A stretch of DNA of 64,000 nt, taken from the NCBI RefSeq assembly GCF_030053155.1, contig NZ_CP125641.1:248001-312000 (forward strand), in the 5' to 3' direction. The notes beneath the pieces are model-generated. The model was not told where the DNA came from, did no database searches, and saw only the letters and a program-made list of their open reading frames with translations. The translations under genes and the position numbers were made by a program. Source of the stretch: Rhizobium sp. BT03. GTDB lineage: Bacteria; Pseudomonadota; Alphaproteobacteria; Rhizobiales; Rhizobiaceae. Below are positions 26,800 through 35,482 of the stretch, in pieces (within the stretch, counting starts at the first letter, position 1; each line of letters begins with the position of its first letter).

Positions 26800-27126
26800 C
26801 TGTCGAATCCTCAAGAAAACAGCCGCGCATTGCGTGGCCGAGTGCGGCTTCGGCCTTAACACCACGGATGTCAATGGTCGGCACGAAGCTCTTGCACTTA
26901 AATTTGGCGGCGACGGATCTGTGGCGCCTCTGAAGGCGAGACGCCGCGGATTTCGAAACGCCCATGACTGCGGGCCGGATAATCAATCGCCGCAGAGTTC
27001 ATCCGATTGCGGTGCTTGCCGATTGTAGGTCGGAGCTTGCGATCAAGGGCGAGGCAGCGACTGTATCTTGTAATTCCGGCTAGTGGGGATTAAATGTGGT
27101 TACGTTACCACAAATGGAGGCTCGCC
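26800..27126. other. 327-base gene-free stretch between transporter and antitoxin
   Basis: The left part should hold the EamA promoter (minus strand). The right end holds the toxin-antitoxin operator at 27095-27112. I see no supported gene, RNA or mobile-element remnant in the middle. Confidence 0.4.
27095..27112. promoter_or_regulatory. Toxin-antitoxin operator
   Basis: TGTGGT (27095-27100) and ACCACA (27107-27112) flank TACGTT, an 18-base inverted repeat 15 bases before the antitoxin ATG. Phd/VapB-type antitoxins, alone or with their toxin, repress their own promoter through sites like this. Confidence 0.6.
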
Positions 27127-27381
27127 ATGACCGTCACCACGCTTTCAGGCCGAGAACTCAATCAGGATCTCGGCCGCGCCAAGCGCGCCGCCAAGGACGG
27201 GCCTGTGATCATCACCGACAGGGGGCGGCCTGCGCATGTTCTCTTGTCGTTCGACGAGTACAAGCGGCTTACCGGCAAAATGCGGACCCTTGGTGACATG
27301 CTGGCAGCGCCGGGAGCAGAAGACGTTGACTTGACGCTCCCGCCGCGCACCGAGCATGCCCGACCGGTCGATCTTTCGTGA
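27127..27381 (+). CDS. Phd/YefM-family antitoxin
   Basis: 84 residues from ATG 27127 with GGAGG upstream. The N-terminal Phd/YefM DNA-binding fold is seen in VTTLSGRELNQDLGRAKRA and GPVIITDRGRPAHVLLSFDEY; the C-terminal tail (TLPPRTEHARPVDL) would wrap the toxin. It overlaps the toxin gene by a few bases, so the pair is translationally coupled. Type II toxin-antitoxin pairs stabilise DNA segments and act in stress. Confidence 0.9.
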   Translation: MTVTTLSGRELNQDLGRAKRAAKDGPVIITDRGRPAHVLLSFDEYKRLTGKMRTLGDMLAAPGAEDVDLTLPPRTEHARPVDLS

Positions 27382-27806
27382 TGCTGTTGCTCGATACCAA
27401 CGTTGTGTCCGAACTGCGCAAGGTCGCGAGCGGCAAGGCCGACCCCAATGTGGTAGTCTGGAACGAAACCGCCGATCCGGCTGAGACCTTCATTTCATCT
27501 GTCGTCCTGCACGAACTGGAAATTGGCGTTCGGCTGGTCGAGCATCATGATGCAGCCGCCGGGAAGGTGCTGCGTAACTGGCTGGAAAATTCCGTTCTCG
27601 CAGCATTTTCCGGCCGTATCCTGCCTCTGGACGAGGCGGCGGCCGTTCAGGCGGCCCAGTGGCATGTGCCCAATCCCAAACCGATCAACGACGCCTATAT
27701 TGCGGCGACAGCTTTCACCCGCCGCATGACGTTGGTCACGCGCAATATCAAGGATTTCGAAGGCATGGGAGTGGCGCTCGTGAATCCCTGGGCACTCCCG
27801 ACATAG
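27378..27806 (+). CDS. PIN-domain (VapC-like) toxin
   Basis: 142 residues from GTG 27378, or 141 from the ATG at 27381 that overlaps the antitoxin stop. PIN-domain RNase: acidic residues in LLLDTNVVSE (Asp), VVLHELEIG (Glu), INDAYIAATA (Asp) and TRNIKDFEG (Asp) make the Mg2+ site. It would cut tRNA or rRNA when freed from the antitoxin. It ends 106 bases before the matR stop codon on the other strand. Confidence 0.92.
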   Translation: MMLLLDTNVVSELRKVASGKADPNVVVWNETADPAETFISSVVLHELEIGVRLVEHHDAAAGKVLRNWLENSVLAAFSGRILPLDEAAAVQAAQWHVPNPKPINDAYIAATAFTRRMTLVTRNIKDFEGMGVALVNPWALPT

Positions 27807-27912
27807 TATTCTCAAGAACCGCAGCGATCATTCGTATGATGCAATTAATCGCAGCCTGTGGGAAGCGACCGCTGAACATCGATCAGTCCGCCGGACAGTT
27901 TTCCAACAGTGC

Positions 27913-28593
27913 TCATCTGTTTGCCATGCTGGCGACCAGATCGCTGAATCTCTCACCCTGAATGCCGACATGCGTCCGCAGCAGACGGCGGGCTTCATCG
28001 CCATCCCCGGCAAAGATCGCATCGACGATGGCGCAATGTTCCGAGAAGGATGTCGACAGGCGGTTTCGCACGCGCAGCTGGAGGCGGCGGTAGGGTCGCA
28101 GCCGTCGGTGCAATTGCACACATTGCTCCTCGAGGAAATCGCTTCGGCCGGCTGCGTAGATGGCCTTATGAAATTCCTCATTGTCGTAATAATAGGCATC
28201 GCTATCGCCGGCGCCGGCTGAGTGTTCGCAGCGGCCGTGGGCGGCGGCGATCGCTTCCCGGGAGGCCTTGTCCAGCCGCCGCGCGGCGAGCGAGCCGGCC
28301 AGGCCCTCCAGCTCTGCCATAACCTCGAACATCTCATAGACGCGGTGCGGTCCCGGATCGATGACAACTGCACCTCTGCGCGGCCGAATTTCGATGAGTC
28401 CGATCGCATCGAGTTGCATCAGCGCTTCGCGCACCGGTGTGCGGGAGACTCCGAACCGTGTCGCAAGCACCATTTCGTCGAGCCGCTCGCCAGGGGAGAA
28501 CTCGTTGGAAAGAATTGAATTTTCAATTTCATCCCGCAGCCATCGGCCGACATTCTCGGACATCCGCTTCACTTTCTTCATACGAAAACGCAT
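27913..28593 (-). CDS. matR: MatR, GntR-family repressor of malonate use
   Basis: Up to 226 residues; ATGs at 28593, 28581 and 28563 are all possible and none has a strong ribosome site. N-terminal winged helix (GVSRTPVREALMQLDAIG) and C-terminal FCD domain with DNEEFHKAIYAAG and EHCAIVDAIFAGD carrying ligand residues. It is divergent from matABC, the arrangement described in R. leguminosarum bv. trifolii, where MatR binds malonate and releases the operator. Two candidate operators (28595-28629) lie between the genes. Confidence 0.9.
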   Translation of the reverse strand: MRFRMKKVKRMSENVGRWLRDEIENSILSNEFSPGERLDEMVLATRFGVSRTPVREALMQLDAIGLIEIRPRRGAVVIDPGPHRVYEMFEVMAELEGLAGSLAARRLDKASREAIAAAHGRCEHSAGAGDSDAYYYDNEEFHKAIYAAGRSDFLEEQCVQLHRRLRPYRRLQLRVRNRLSTSFSEHCAIVDAIFAGDGDEARRLLRTHVGIQGERFSDLVASMANR

Positions 28594-28594
28594 T

Positions 28595-28629
28595 TCTCGT
28601 ATACAAGATTATTTATCTCGTGTACGAAA
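28595..28629. promoter_or_regulatory. Two MatR operators
   Basis: TCTCGTATACAAGA (28595-28608) and TCTCGTGTACGAAA (28616-28629) are copies of the GTATAC-centred palindrome typical of FCD regulators, and similar to the published matO core as I remember it. Their centres are 21 bases apart, two helical turns. The left copy touches the earliest matR start codon, so autorepression is likely. Confidence 0.75.
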
Positions 28630-28728
28630 GGTGGCAGTCTACATACTACCGATGAAGTTCCGCGATGGGAAGCAGCCGTTAAATACCGTGCATAATGCCG
28701 CCGGCCATCCGGCAGAGAGGAGAATGGC

Positions 28729-30153
28729 ATGTCCGAGACTTCCTTCTTCACCGACATGCTGCAGAGCATTACGGACCGCGGACGCCAGCTTCTGTTTTCC
28801 GGTTCGCGCGCCACGCAGGCCGCAGCCAAGGCCGATCTCCAGACGCTCTGTGACATGTTGCTATCGAGCCGGGGCGAAGCGTCGGGCATGGCCCTTGCGG
28901 CCGAGATACTCGATCGCTGGGAGGCGCTCGACAGCGACGGCGCGCAGGCATTCCTCCATATGCTTCACGAAAAGTTCGGCCCCGACACGGCCAAGCTCGA
29001 CCAGGCGATTGAAAATTATCGCACTGACAAAAGCTCGGCCGTCATCATTGCTCTCCACCAGGCAGCCGAGCCACGGCGACAGGAGCTTCTGCGGCGGTTG
29101 AATCACGCGCCGAACGGCACTGCCAAACTCGTCCGGATGCGCCAGCAATTGCTTGCTTCCAAAGACCAATCCGCAGGCTATCACGCCCTTGACGCCGACT
29201 TCACGCATCTGTTCGGCTCCTGGTTCAATCGTGGTTTTCTGACGCTGCGCCCGATCGACTGGTCGACGCCGGCTTACATTCTTGAAAAAATCATAAAATA
29301 CGAGGCCGTGCACGAGATCGCCGGCTGGGAGGAGCTGCGCCGTCGTTTGGCACCATCCGACCGCCGATGCTTTGCCTTTTTTCACCCCCGGCTGGCCGAC
29401 GAGCCGCTGGTGTTCGTCGAGGTGGCGCTCACACGATCGGTGCCCGGCGCGATCGGCGATGTGCTCGACGAGGGCAGGGAGCAGATCAATGCCGACGAGG
29501 CAACGACGGCGGTCTTCTATTCGATCTCGAACTGCCAGGATGGCTTGCGCGGAATCTCGTTCGGCAACTTCCTGATCAAGCAGGTCGTGGAAGACCTGCG
29601 CAGAGACCTGCCCGGCCTGAAGAATTTCGTCACGCTGTCGCCCGTTCCAGGTTTTGCCCGCTGGCTTGCCAAGGCGCGTGATTCGGCCGCCGGCCGGTCG
29701 CTGCCGGACGCCGCCCGCAAAACACTGATGCTGCTGGACGATCCGAACTGGCCCGACAACGAGAATACGGCCACCGAAGTGGAGCGTGTGCTGCTGCCTC
29801 TTGCTGCGCGCTATTTCCTGATCGAGCGGACGCCGGAGGGGCGCCCTGTCGATCCCGTCGCCCGCTTCCATCTCGGCAATGGCGCCCGGCTCGAAAGACT
29901 GAATTTTCTGGGCGACCGCTCGCCGAAGGCCATGCAGCAGGCACACGGACTTATGGTCAATTATCTCTATAAGCTCGACGATATCGTGGCCAACCACGAG
30001 GCGCTGGCGCAGCGCGGCGAAGTGATCGCCTCGCCGGCCGTCAAAAACCTGGCCAACCAGCATGACGAAAGCCGCAGCAGCGGCAATGGCCAGCAAGGCT
30101 CCCGGCCATTCGCACAGATCATGAACTCAACGCTTGGAGGAGGGCGAAAGTGA
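28729..30153 (+). CDS. matA: MatA, malonyl-CoA decarboxylase
   Basis: 474 residues with GAGAGGAG before the ATG. It converts malonyl-CoA to acetyl-CoA and CO2 in the cytosol. An N-terminal helical domain (about 1-170) is followed by an acetyltransferase-like catalytic domain: LTRSVPGAIGDVL, FYSISNCQDGLRGISFGNFL and LSPVPGFARWL are the family's conserved blocks; the catalytic Ser and His lie in the C-terminal domain. GTGA overlap (30150-30153) couples it to matB. Together they turn malonate into acetyl-CoA. Confidence 0.95.
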   Translation: MSETSFFTDMLQSITDRGRQLLFSGSRATQAAAKADLQTLCDMLLSSRGEASGMALAAEILDRWEALDSDGAQAFLHMLHEKFGPDTAKLDQAIENYRTDKSSAVIIALHQAAEPRRQELLRRLNHAPNGTAKLVRMRQQLLASKDQSAGYHALDADFTHLFGSWFNRGFLTLRPIDWSTPAYILEKIIKYEAVHEIAGWEELRRRLAPSDRRCFAFFHPRLADEPLVFVEVALTRSVPGAIGDVLDEGREQINADEATTAVFYSISNCQDGLRGISFGNFLIKQVVEDLRRDLPGLKNFVTLSPVPGFARWLAKARDSAAGRSLPDAARKTLMLLDDPNWPDNENTATEVERVLLPLAARYFLIERTPEGRPVDPVARFHLGNGARLERLNFLGDRSPKAMQQAHGLMVNYLYKLDDIVANHEALAQRGEVIASPAVKNLANQHDESRSSGNGQQGSRPFAQIMNSTLGGGRK

Positions 30154-31664
30154 GCAACCATCTTTTCGACGCCATGCGGGCCGCCGCGCCCGGTGACGCT
30201 CCGTTCATCCGGATCGATAGCACGCGCACATGGACCTACGATGACGCATTCGCTCTTTCCGGCCGCATCGCCAGCGCCATGGATGCGCTCGGCATTCGCC
30301 CGGGCGATCGAGTAGCGGTGCAAGTGGAGAAAAGTGCCGAGGCGTTGATCCTTTATCTCGCCTGTCTTCGCAGCGGGGCGGTCTACCTGCCGCTCAACAC
30401 GGCATATACGCTGGCTGAACTCGACTATTTTATCGGCGACGCCGAGCCGCGTTTGGTGGTTGTTGCGTCGGCTGCCCGAACGGGCGTGGAGACGATCGCG
30501 AAGGCGCACGGCGCGATCGTCGAAACGCTCGACACTGACGGCACCGGCTCGTTGCTCGATCTTGCGCGCGATGAGCCGGCCGACTTCGTCGATGCCTCGC
30601 GCTCCGCCGACGATCTGGCGGCGATCCTCTACACGTCGGGAACGACGGGCCGTTCCAAGGGCGCGATGCTCACCCATGGGAACCTGCTCTCGAACGCCCT
30701 GACCTTGCGGGATTATTGGCGCGTCACGGCCGACGATCGGCTGATCCATGCCTTGCCGATCTTTCACACGCACGGGCTGTTCGTCGCCACGAATGTCACG
30801 CTGCTTGCCGGCGCCTCGATGTTCCTGCTGTCGAAGTTCGATCCGGATGCGGTGCTGTTGCTGATGCCGCAGGCGACGATGCTGATGGGGGTGCCGACCT
30901 TCTACGTGCGCCTCCTGCAAAGCCCGCGCCTCAACAGAGAGACGGTCGCCGGCATCCGCCTCTTCATCTCCGGTTCGGCTCCGCTGCTTGCAGAAACACA
31001 TACCGAGTTCCAGGCACGGACCGGTCACGCGATTCTCGAGCGCTACGGCATGACGGAAACCAATATGAACACGTCGAACCCCTATGACGGCGAACGAATT
31101 GCCGGAACGGTCGGTTTTCCATTGCCTGATGTGACGGTGCGGGTCACCGATCCCGCCACGGGTCAAGGGCTGCCGCCTGAACAAACCGGCATGATCGAGA
31201 TCAAGGGGCCGAACGTCTTCAAGGGCTATTGGCGCATGCCGGAAAAGACCGCGGCCGAATTCACCGCCGACGGTTTCTTCATCAGCGGCGATCTCGGCAA
31301 GATCGACCGGCAAGGCTATGTCCACATCGTCGGCCGTGGAAAGGATCTGGTGATTTCGGGGGGATACAACATCTATCCGAAAGAGGTCGAAGGTGAGATC
31401 GACCAGATCGAGGGCGTGGTCGAGAGCGCTGTGATCGGCGTGCCGCATCCCGATTTCGGAGAAGGTGTGACCGCCATTGTCGTGCGCAAGCCCGGCGCCG
31501 TCTTGGATGAAAAGACCATCGTCAGCGCCCTCCAGAACCGTCTTGCCCGCTACAAACAGCCCAAGCGCATCATCTTCGCCGACGACCTGCCGCGCAACAC
31601 GATGGGCAAGGTTCAGAAAAACATTCTGCGGCAGCAATACGCCGATCTTTACACCGTGACGTAA
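30150..31664 (+). CDS. matB: MatB, malonyl-CoA synthetase
   Basis: 504 residues from GTG 30150 with GGAGGAGGGCG upstream. An acyl-adenylate-forming enzyme: ILYTSGTTGRSKGAML (nucleotide loop, about 161-176), RYGMTETNMNTSNPYDG, GRGKDLVISGGYNIYPKEVE split at the hinge, and the C-terminal catalytic Lys in NTMGKVQKN. It makes malonyl-CoA from malonate, ATP and CoA. The operon with matA and matC, and matR next door, fixes the assignment. Confidence 0.95.
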   Translation: MSNHLFDAMRAAAPGDAPFIRIDSTRTWTYDDAFALSGRIASAMDALGIRPGDRVAVQVEKSAEALILYLACLRSGAVYLPLNTAYTLAELDYFIGDAEPRLVVVASAARTGVETIAKAHGAIVETLDTDGTGSLLDLARDEPADFVDASRSADDLAAILYTSGTTGRSKGAMLTHGNLLSNALTLRDYWRVTADDRLIHALPIFHTHGLFVATNVTLLAGASMFLLSKFDPDAVLLLMPQATMLMGVPTFYVRLLQSPRLNRETVAGIRLFISGSAPLLAETHTEFQARTGHAILERYGMTETNMNTSNPYDGERIAGTVGFPLPDVTVRVTDPATGQGLPPEQTGMIEIKGPNVFKGYWRMPEKTAAEFTADGFFISGDLGKIDRQGYVHIVGRGKDLVISGGYNIYPKEVEGEIDQIEGVVESAVIGVPHPDFGEGVTAIVVRKPGAVLDEKTIVSALQNRLARYKQPKRIIFADDLPRNTMGKVQKNILRQQYADLYTVT

Positions 31665-31759
31665 GACGACCTCGCCCTCTGGGAGGAGGGTGCGCCGCAT
31701 TCCGCATCAATCTCGAAAACAGCAACTACGGCGCCGGAAGCGTCGGAGGGAGGGGAATC

Positions 31760-33106
31760 ATGGGCATTGAATTGCTATCCATAGGACTGCTGGTCGCTAT
31801 GTTTGTCGTTGCGACGATCCAGCCGATCAACATGGGCGCGCTGGCCTTTGCCGGCGCCTTCGTGCTCGGCTCCATGGTCATCGGGATGAAGACCAGCGAC
31901 ATTTTCGCCGGCTTTCCGAGCGACTTGTTCCTGACGCTCGTGGCCGTCACCTACCTCTTCGCCATCGCGCAGATCAACGGCACGATCGACTGGCTGGTCG
32001 AATGTGCCGTCCGCCTGGTGCGCGGGCGGATCGCCTTGATTCCCTGGGTGATGTTCCTCGTCGCCGCTGTAATTACCGGTTTCGGTGCTCTTGGCCCGGC
32101 CGCGGTCGCCATCCTCGCGCCCGTCGCATTGAGCTTTGCCGTGCAGTACCGCATTCACCCTGTCATGATGGGCCTGATGGTGATCCACGGAGCGCAGGCG
32201 GGCGGCTTTTCACCGATCAGCATCTATGGCGGCATCACCAACCAGATCGTCGAGAAGGCCGGCCTGCCTTTCGCGCCGACGTCGTTGTTTCTCTCCAGCT
32301 TCTTCTTCAACCTGGCGATAGCAGTGCTGGTCTTTTTCGTTTTCGGTGGCGCCAGAGTGAAGACGCAGGAAGCCGCATCAATCGGCCCCTTGCCCGAACT
32401 TCATCCCGAGGGCGTATCGGCGTCGATCAGAGGTCATGGCGGCACGCCGGCAAAACCGATCAGGGAACACGCCTATGGCACGGCGGCCGATACCGCGACG
32501 AAGCTGCGCCTCGACAATCAGAGAATTACCACCCTGATCGGCTTGACGGCGCTTGGCGTCGGCGCCCTGGTTTTCAAGTTCAACGTCGGCCTCGTCGCAA
32601 TGACGGTGGCCGTCGCCCTGGCGCTGCTGTCGCCAAAGACCCAGAAAGCGGCGATCGACAAGGTCAGCTGGTCGACCGTGCTGCTGATATCAGGCATCAT
32701 CACCTATGTCGGCGTGATGGAAAAAGCCGGGACGGTCGACTATGTGGCGCACGGCATATCCAGTCTGGGCATGCCGCTGCTGGTGGCGCTTCTGCTTTGC
32801 TTTACCGGTGCAATCGTCTCGGCCTTTGCATCGTCGACCGCGCTGCTCGGCGCAATCATCCCTCTCGCCGTTCCATTCCTGTTGCAAGGACATATCAGCG
32901 CCGTCGGCGTGGTCGCCGCGATCGCAATCTCGACCACGATCGTCGATACCAGCCCGTTTTCCACCAATGGCGCCCTTGTCGTCGCCAATGCGCCGGATGA
33001 CAGGCGAGAGCAGGTGCTGCGACAATTGCTGATCTACAGCGCCCTGATCGCTATCATCGGCCCGATCATTGCCTGGCTGGTGTTCGTCGTGCCGGGTCTG
33101 GTCTGA
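31760..33106 (+). CDS. matC: MatC, malonate/dicarboxylate carrier
   Basis: 448 residues, about 11-12 membrane segments, with GGAGGGAGGGG before the ATG. The N-terminal half matches the MatC_N domain (TIQPINMGALAFAGAFVLG, GFPSDLFLTLVAVTYLF). A hydrophilic loop spans about residues 200-250. It should bring malonate across the inner membrane by a secondary mechanism. It follows matB by 95 bases, as in known malonate operons. Confidence 0.93.
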   Translation: MGIELLSIGLLVAMFVVATIQPINMGALAFAGAFVLGSMVIGMKTSDIFAGFPSDLFLTLVAVTYLFAIAQINGTIDWLVECAVRLVRGRIALIPWVMFLVAAVITGFGALGPAAVAILAPVALSFAVQYRIHPVMMGLMVIHGAQAGGFSPISIYGGITNQIVEKAGLPFAPTSLFLSSFFFNLAIAVLVFFVFGGARVKTQEAASIGPLPELHPEGVSASIRGHGGTPAKPIREHAYGTAADTATKLRLDNQRITTLIGLTALGVGALVFKFNVGLVAMTVAVALALLSPKTQKAAIDKVSWSTVLLISGIITYVGVMEKAGTVDYVAHGISSLGMPLLVALLLCFTGAIVSAFASSTALLGAIIPLAVPFLLQGHISAVGVVAAIAISTTIVDTSPFSTNGALVVANAPDDRREQVLRQLLIYSALIAIIGPIIAWLVFVVPGLV

Positions 33107-33129
33107 CGGCGGGCTGCTATTCCCAACAG

Positions 33130-33156
33130 ACGGTGCCGAGCCCGGCTCGGCACCGT
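33130..33156. terminator. Strong bidirectional hairpin after matC
   Basis: An 11-bp stem (ACGGTGCCGAG / CTCGGCACCGT) closes a 5-base CCCGG loop. It lies 24 bases after the matC stop and 21 bases past the stop of the minus-strand deoxyribosyltransferase gene, so it can end transcription from both sides. No long T run follows, as is common in rhizobia. Confidence 0.75.
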
Positions 33157-33176
33157 TGCTGACCGCTCGGCCGCTT

Positions 33177-33746
33177 CTATCGCAGCTTCTCGACAGCGAT
33201 GGCGAGGCACGCCTTGAACGCGGCCAAATCCGTATAGAGCGCATCGCGGGGCGCGTCCCCGACGATGAGGACGCCGCCGCGCCGCTCGATCCCGGCGTGC
33301 AGCATGAGATTGTCGGCCAGGCCGAAATCCTCGATCGCAATCCCGTTCGGGTCCCGCAGCCGACCTTCGGCGTCATAGGCGACGGCCCCGCCATAAAGAT
33401 CGCTCACCCGTCCGCTGTGATCCCGGGCCACATTCGTATAGGCGAAGACAGGCTTGCCGCTTGCGCACATAAAACCGAGTTCGAAAGCCGTGCCGGTATC
33501 GGCGGCAATGCCGCGAAACGGCGTCAGATTGGCGATGATGGCGTCGGCCTCCATCATCATCTTCTCGTCCACCGCGTTTATCGCCGCCGCCCGCTCGCGC
33601 TTCGAATTCGTCTGCGGGATTTCCAGATCGCCGGGTGAGAGCGGGAGAAGCCCGGCCTCGCGGGCAAGCGCTGCTTTCCGGTCGAGTATTTCACGGGCGT
33701 TTGGAAGGAAGACTTCAGGACCGGCCAGATAAACTTTCTTTGTCAT
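33177..33746 (-). CDS. Nucleoside 2-deoxyribosyltransferase family protein
   Basis: 189 residues from ATG 33746 (AGGTG upstream). It matches the family's layout: VYLAGPEVFLPNA at the N terminus, NAVDEKMMMEADAIIANLTPFRG in the middle, DTGTAFELGFMCASGKPVFAY carrying the catalytic Glu, and a C-terminal HAGIERRGGVLIVGDA. It would move deoxyribose between bases in nucleoside salvage. A role in detoxifying modified nucleosides is possible. The gene stands alone. Confidence 0.87.
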   Translation of the reverse strand: MTKKVYLAGPEVFLPNAREILDRKAALAREAGLLPLSPGDLEIPQTNSKRERAAAINAVDEKMMMEADAIIANLTPFRGIAADTGTAFELGFMCASGKPVFAYTNVARDHSGRVSDLYGGAVAYDAEGRLRDPNGIAIEDFGLADNLMLHAGIERRGGVLIVGDAPRDALYTDLAAFKACLAIAVEKLR

Positions 33747-33894
33747 GGATGAATGCACCTCAATGGGATGGGCTCGGAATACGTTCCTTGCTGTAGAGCC
33801 AAGGAGGATCACAATCCAGTGGCCGAGAACAGCCCACGCCGTGCAGCGCGGAGAGATCATTCACCCGATCTGATTAGGACCAAAGGCCCATGCT

Positions 33895-33919
33895 GGAACG
33901 AGGCCGCGCAGATGACGTT
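33895..33919 (+). promoter_or_regulatory. EcfG-type promoter for the DUF982 gene
   Basis: GGAAC (33895-33899), 16 bases, CGTT (33916-33919): full consensus. It ends 31 bases before the ATG at 33951, with TTGAGGAGA between as ribosome site. Confidence 0.65.
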
Positions 33920-33950
33920 CAGCCGATAGCCGCGAGTTGAGGAGATGTAG

Positions 33951-34190
33951 ATGCGCCACGATTTTTGGGACCAGCCCGTTGAGGTCATCGGGGATGGCGA
34001 CCACCCTAAGAGTATCCGCAGCAGCAGGGACGCGCTCGCATATCTCATGACCTGCTGGCCGCGTGAGAAAGCGGCGTCCTTCGCCGTCGCAAAGAAGATC
34101 TGCACGGACGCCGTCGACAGGCGAGCCGATTCCGCTGCGGCCGCATTGGCATTCAAAGCCGCGGCTGAGGAAGCCGGCGTCCTCCGCTAG
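33951..34190 (+). CDS. DUF982 protein
   Basis: 79 residues. It matches the rhizobial DUF982 family: WDQPVEVIGDGDHPKSIRSSRDALAYLMTCWP in pieces, then an Ala-rich helix ending FKAAAEEAGVL. The function is unknown; such genes occur in many copies in Rhizobiales. The promoter at 33895-33919 suggests general-stress control. GAGGAGATGTAG precedes the ATG. Confidence 0.85.
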   Translation: MRHDFWDQPVEVIGDGDHPKSIRSSRDALAYLMTCWPREKAASFAVAKKICTDAVDRRADSAAAALAFKAAAEEAGVLR

Positions 34191-34226
34191 GAAACGATCG
34201 TGCACACGATGGTTTTCACTGGCTAC

Positions 34227-34244
34227 GTTGAAATATATTTCAAC
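34227..34244. promoter_or_regulatory. Perfect palindrome before the sugar importer operon
   Basis: GTTGAAATATATTTCAAC is an 18-base perfect palindrome, 147 bases before the binding-protein start. TTGAAAT/ATTTCAA arms suit a SorC/DeoR-type regulator. The SorC-family protein encoded at 38041-39045 in the same operon is the obvious candidate to bind it. Confidence 0.6.
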
Positions 34245-34390
34245 ATATGAATTATATTGACAGATCTCTGCCGTTGGGATTACCTGCCCATACCGGACTT
34301 CGAGGAGGAACTCCGGTCTTCAATGGATCATCGGCCGCCGCTCAGGCGCCGCCGGATATTTGGGAGGGGCTTCGGCCTCGAGGAGGAAAC

Positions 34391-35419
34391 TTGCGCAGAT
34401 TTTTAAGCACGACCGCATTGGCGGTCCTCGCATCGACTCTATTTGCCGGCGCAGCCAGCGCGGGCGCGGAAAATCCGTTCCGCTGCAAGCCGGGCGAAAA
34501 ATACGTCATGAACGTCATGGTCTCGGGCGTCGAATATTGGTTCCCGGTCTATGAGATGTTCAAGCAGGCCGGTCAGCAGCTCGGTTGCGAGACGGCCTAT
34601 ACCGGCACCCCGGAATATGACGTCAACAAGCAGATCGCCACCTTCGACCAGGCGCTGGCTCAGAACCCGGCCGGTATCCTCGTTCATCCGATGAACTCCG
34701 ACCCGTTCATCGAGCCGATCAACCGGGCGATCGGCCAGGGCACCGCGGTCGTCACCTTCGCAGCTGATGCGCCGCTCTCCAAGCGCATCTCCTTCATCAC
34801 CTCCGACAATACCCGCGAAGGCACTTATGCGGCCGACGCGATTGCCGAGAAGATGGGCGGCAAGGGCGAATATGCCGTTCTGGAAAATCCGGGACAGGAC
34901 AACCACGACAAGCGTATCGCCGCCTTCATCGCCCGTATGGACGAAAAATATCCTGACATGAAGCTGGTCGGCCGCGCTGCGTCCAACCAGGACCCGAACA
35001 AGGCCTATCAGGGCCTGATGAGCCTGGTGCAGGCCCATCCGAACCTTGGCGCGGTCTTCATGCCGGAAGCGAACTCGGCAATCGGCGCTTCGCAGGCCAA
35101 CAAGGAAAGCGGCGGCAAGATCCTGGTGATGTGCGCCGACGTCAACGCCAACATCCTCGATATGGTCAAGGCAGGCGAAGTGTTCGGCTCGATCAACCCG
35201 AACCAGGGCATGCAGGGTTACATGGGCTTCATGCTCCTGTGGCTGGCCAAGCATCCGGAACTCATCGACCCGATGAACGACGCCAAACGCGCCAGCTTCA
35301 ACCCGATGAGCATTCCGTTCGTCGACAACGGCCTGTCGATCGTCACGGCGGATAATGCCGACGACTTCTACTGGGACAAATATCTGAAGCGGCGCGGCAC
35401 CAAAGGCATCGAGGAGTAA
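34391..35419 (+). CDS. Sugar ABC transporter substrate-binding protein
   Basis: 342 residues. The start is a TTG at 34391, ten bases after AGGAGG; a longer frame back to 34247 would bury the signal peptide inside the protein. Signal residues 1-24, cleavage near ASAGAEN. The mature part is a ribose/autoinducer-type Peripla_BP_4 protein (NVMVSGVEYWFPVYEMFKQAG, ILVHPMNSDPFIEPIN, GSINPNQGMQGYMGF). It binds a sugar or polyol in the periplasm and opens an operon of nine genes. Ligand unknown. Confidence 0.92.
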   Translation: MRRFLSTTALAVLASTLFAGAASAGAENPFRCKPGEKYVMNVMVSGVEYWFPVYEMFKQAGQQLGCETAYTGTPEYDVNKQIATFDQALAQNPAGILVHPMNSDPFIEPINRAIGQGTAVVTFAADAPLSKRISFITSDNTREGTYAADAIAEKMGGKGEYAVLENPGQDNHDKRIAAFIARMDEKYPDMKLVGRAASNQDPNKAYQGLMSLVQAHPNLGAVFMPEANSAIGASQANKESGGKILVMCADVNANILDMVKAGEVFGSINPNQGMQGYMGFMLLWLAKHPELIDPMNDAKRASFNPMSIPFVDNGLSIVTADNADDFYWDKYLKRRGTKGIEE

Positions 35420-35430
35420 GCCGATGGGTC

Positions 35431-35459
35431 GGCTGTCCGGACAGAAGCGCCGGACAGCC
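35431..35459 (+). terminator. Hairpin between binding-protein and ATPase genes
   Basis: GGCTGTCCGG (35431-35440) and CCGGACAGCC (35450-35459) form a 10-bp stem with a 9-base loop, 11 bases after the stop. It probably makes the binding protein more abundant than the downstream subunits by mRNA protection or partial termination. Confidence 0.65.
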
Positions 35460-35482
35460 ACCGCGAGCGTGAGGAGGAGACA

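Noticed and set aside
27807..27912. GTCCGCCGGAC as a terminator between the toxin and matR genes
   Set aside because: The stem is only five base pairs with a one-base loop.
33782..33787. GTTCC before the deoxyribosyltransferase gene as an EcfG -35
   Set aside because: No AACG (reverse of CGTT) at the right distance on the minus strand.
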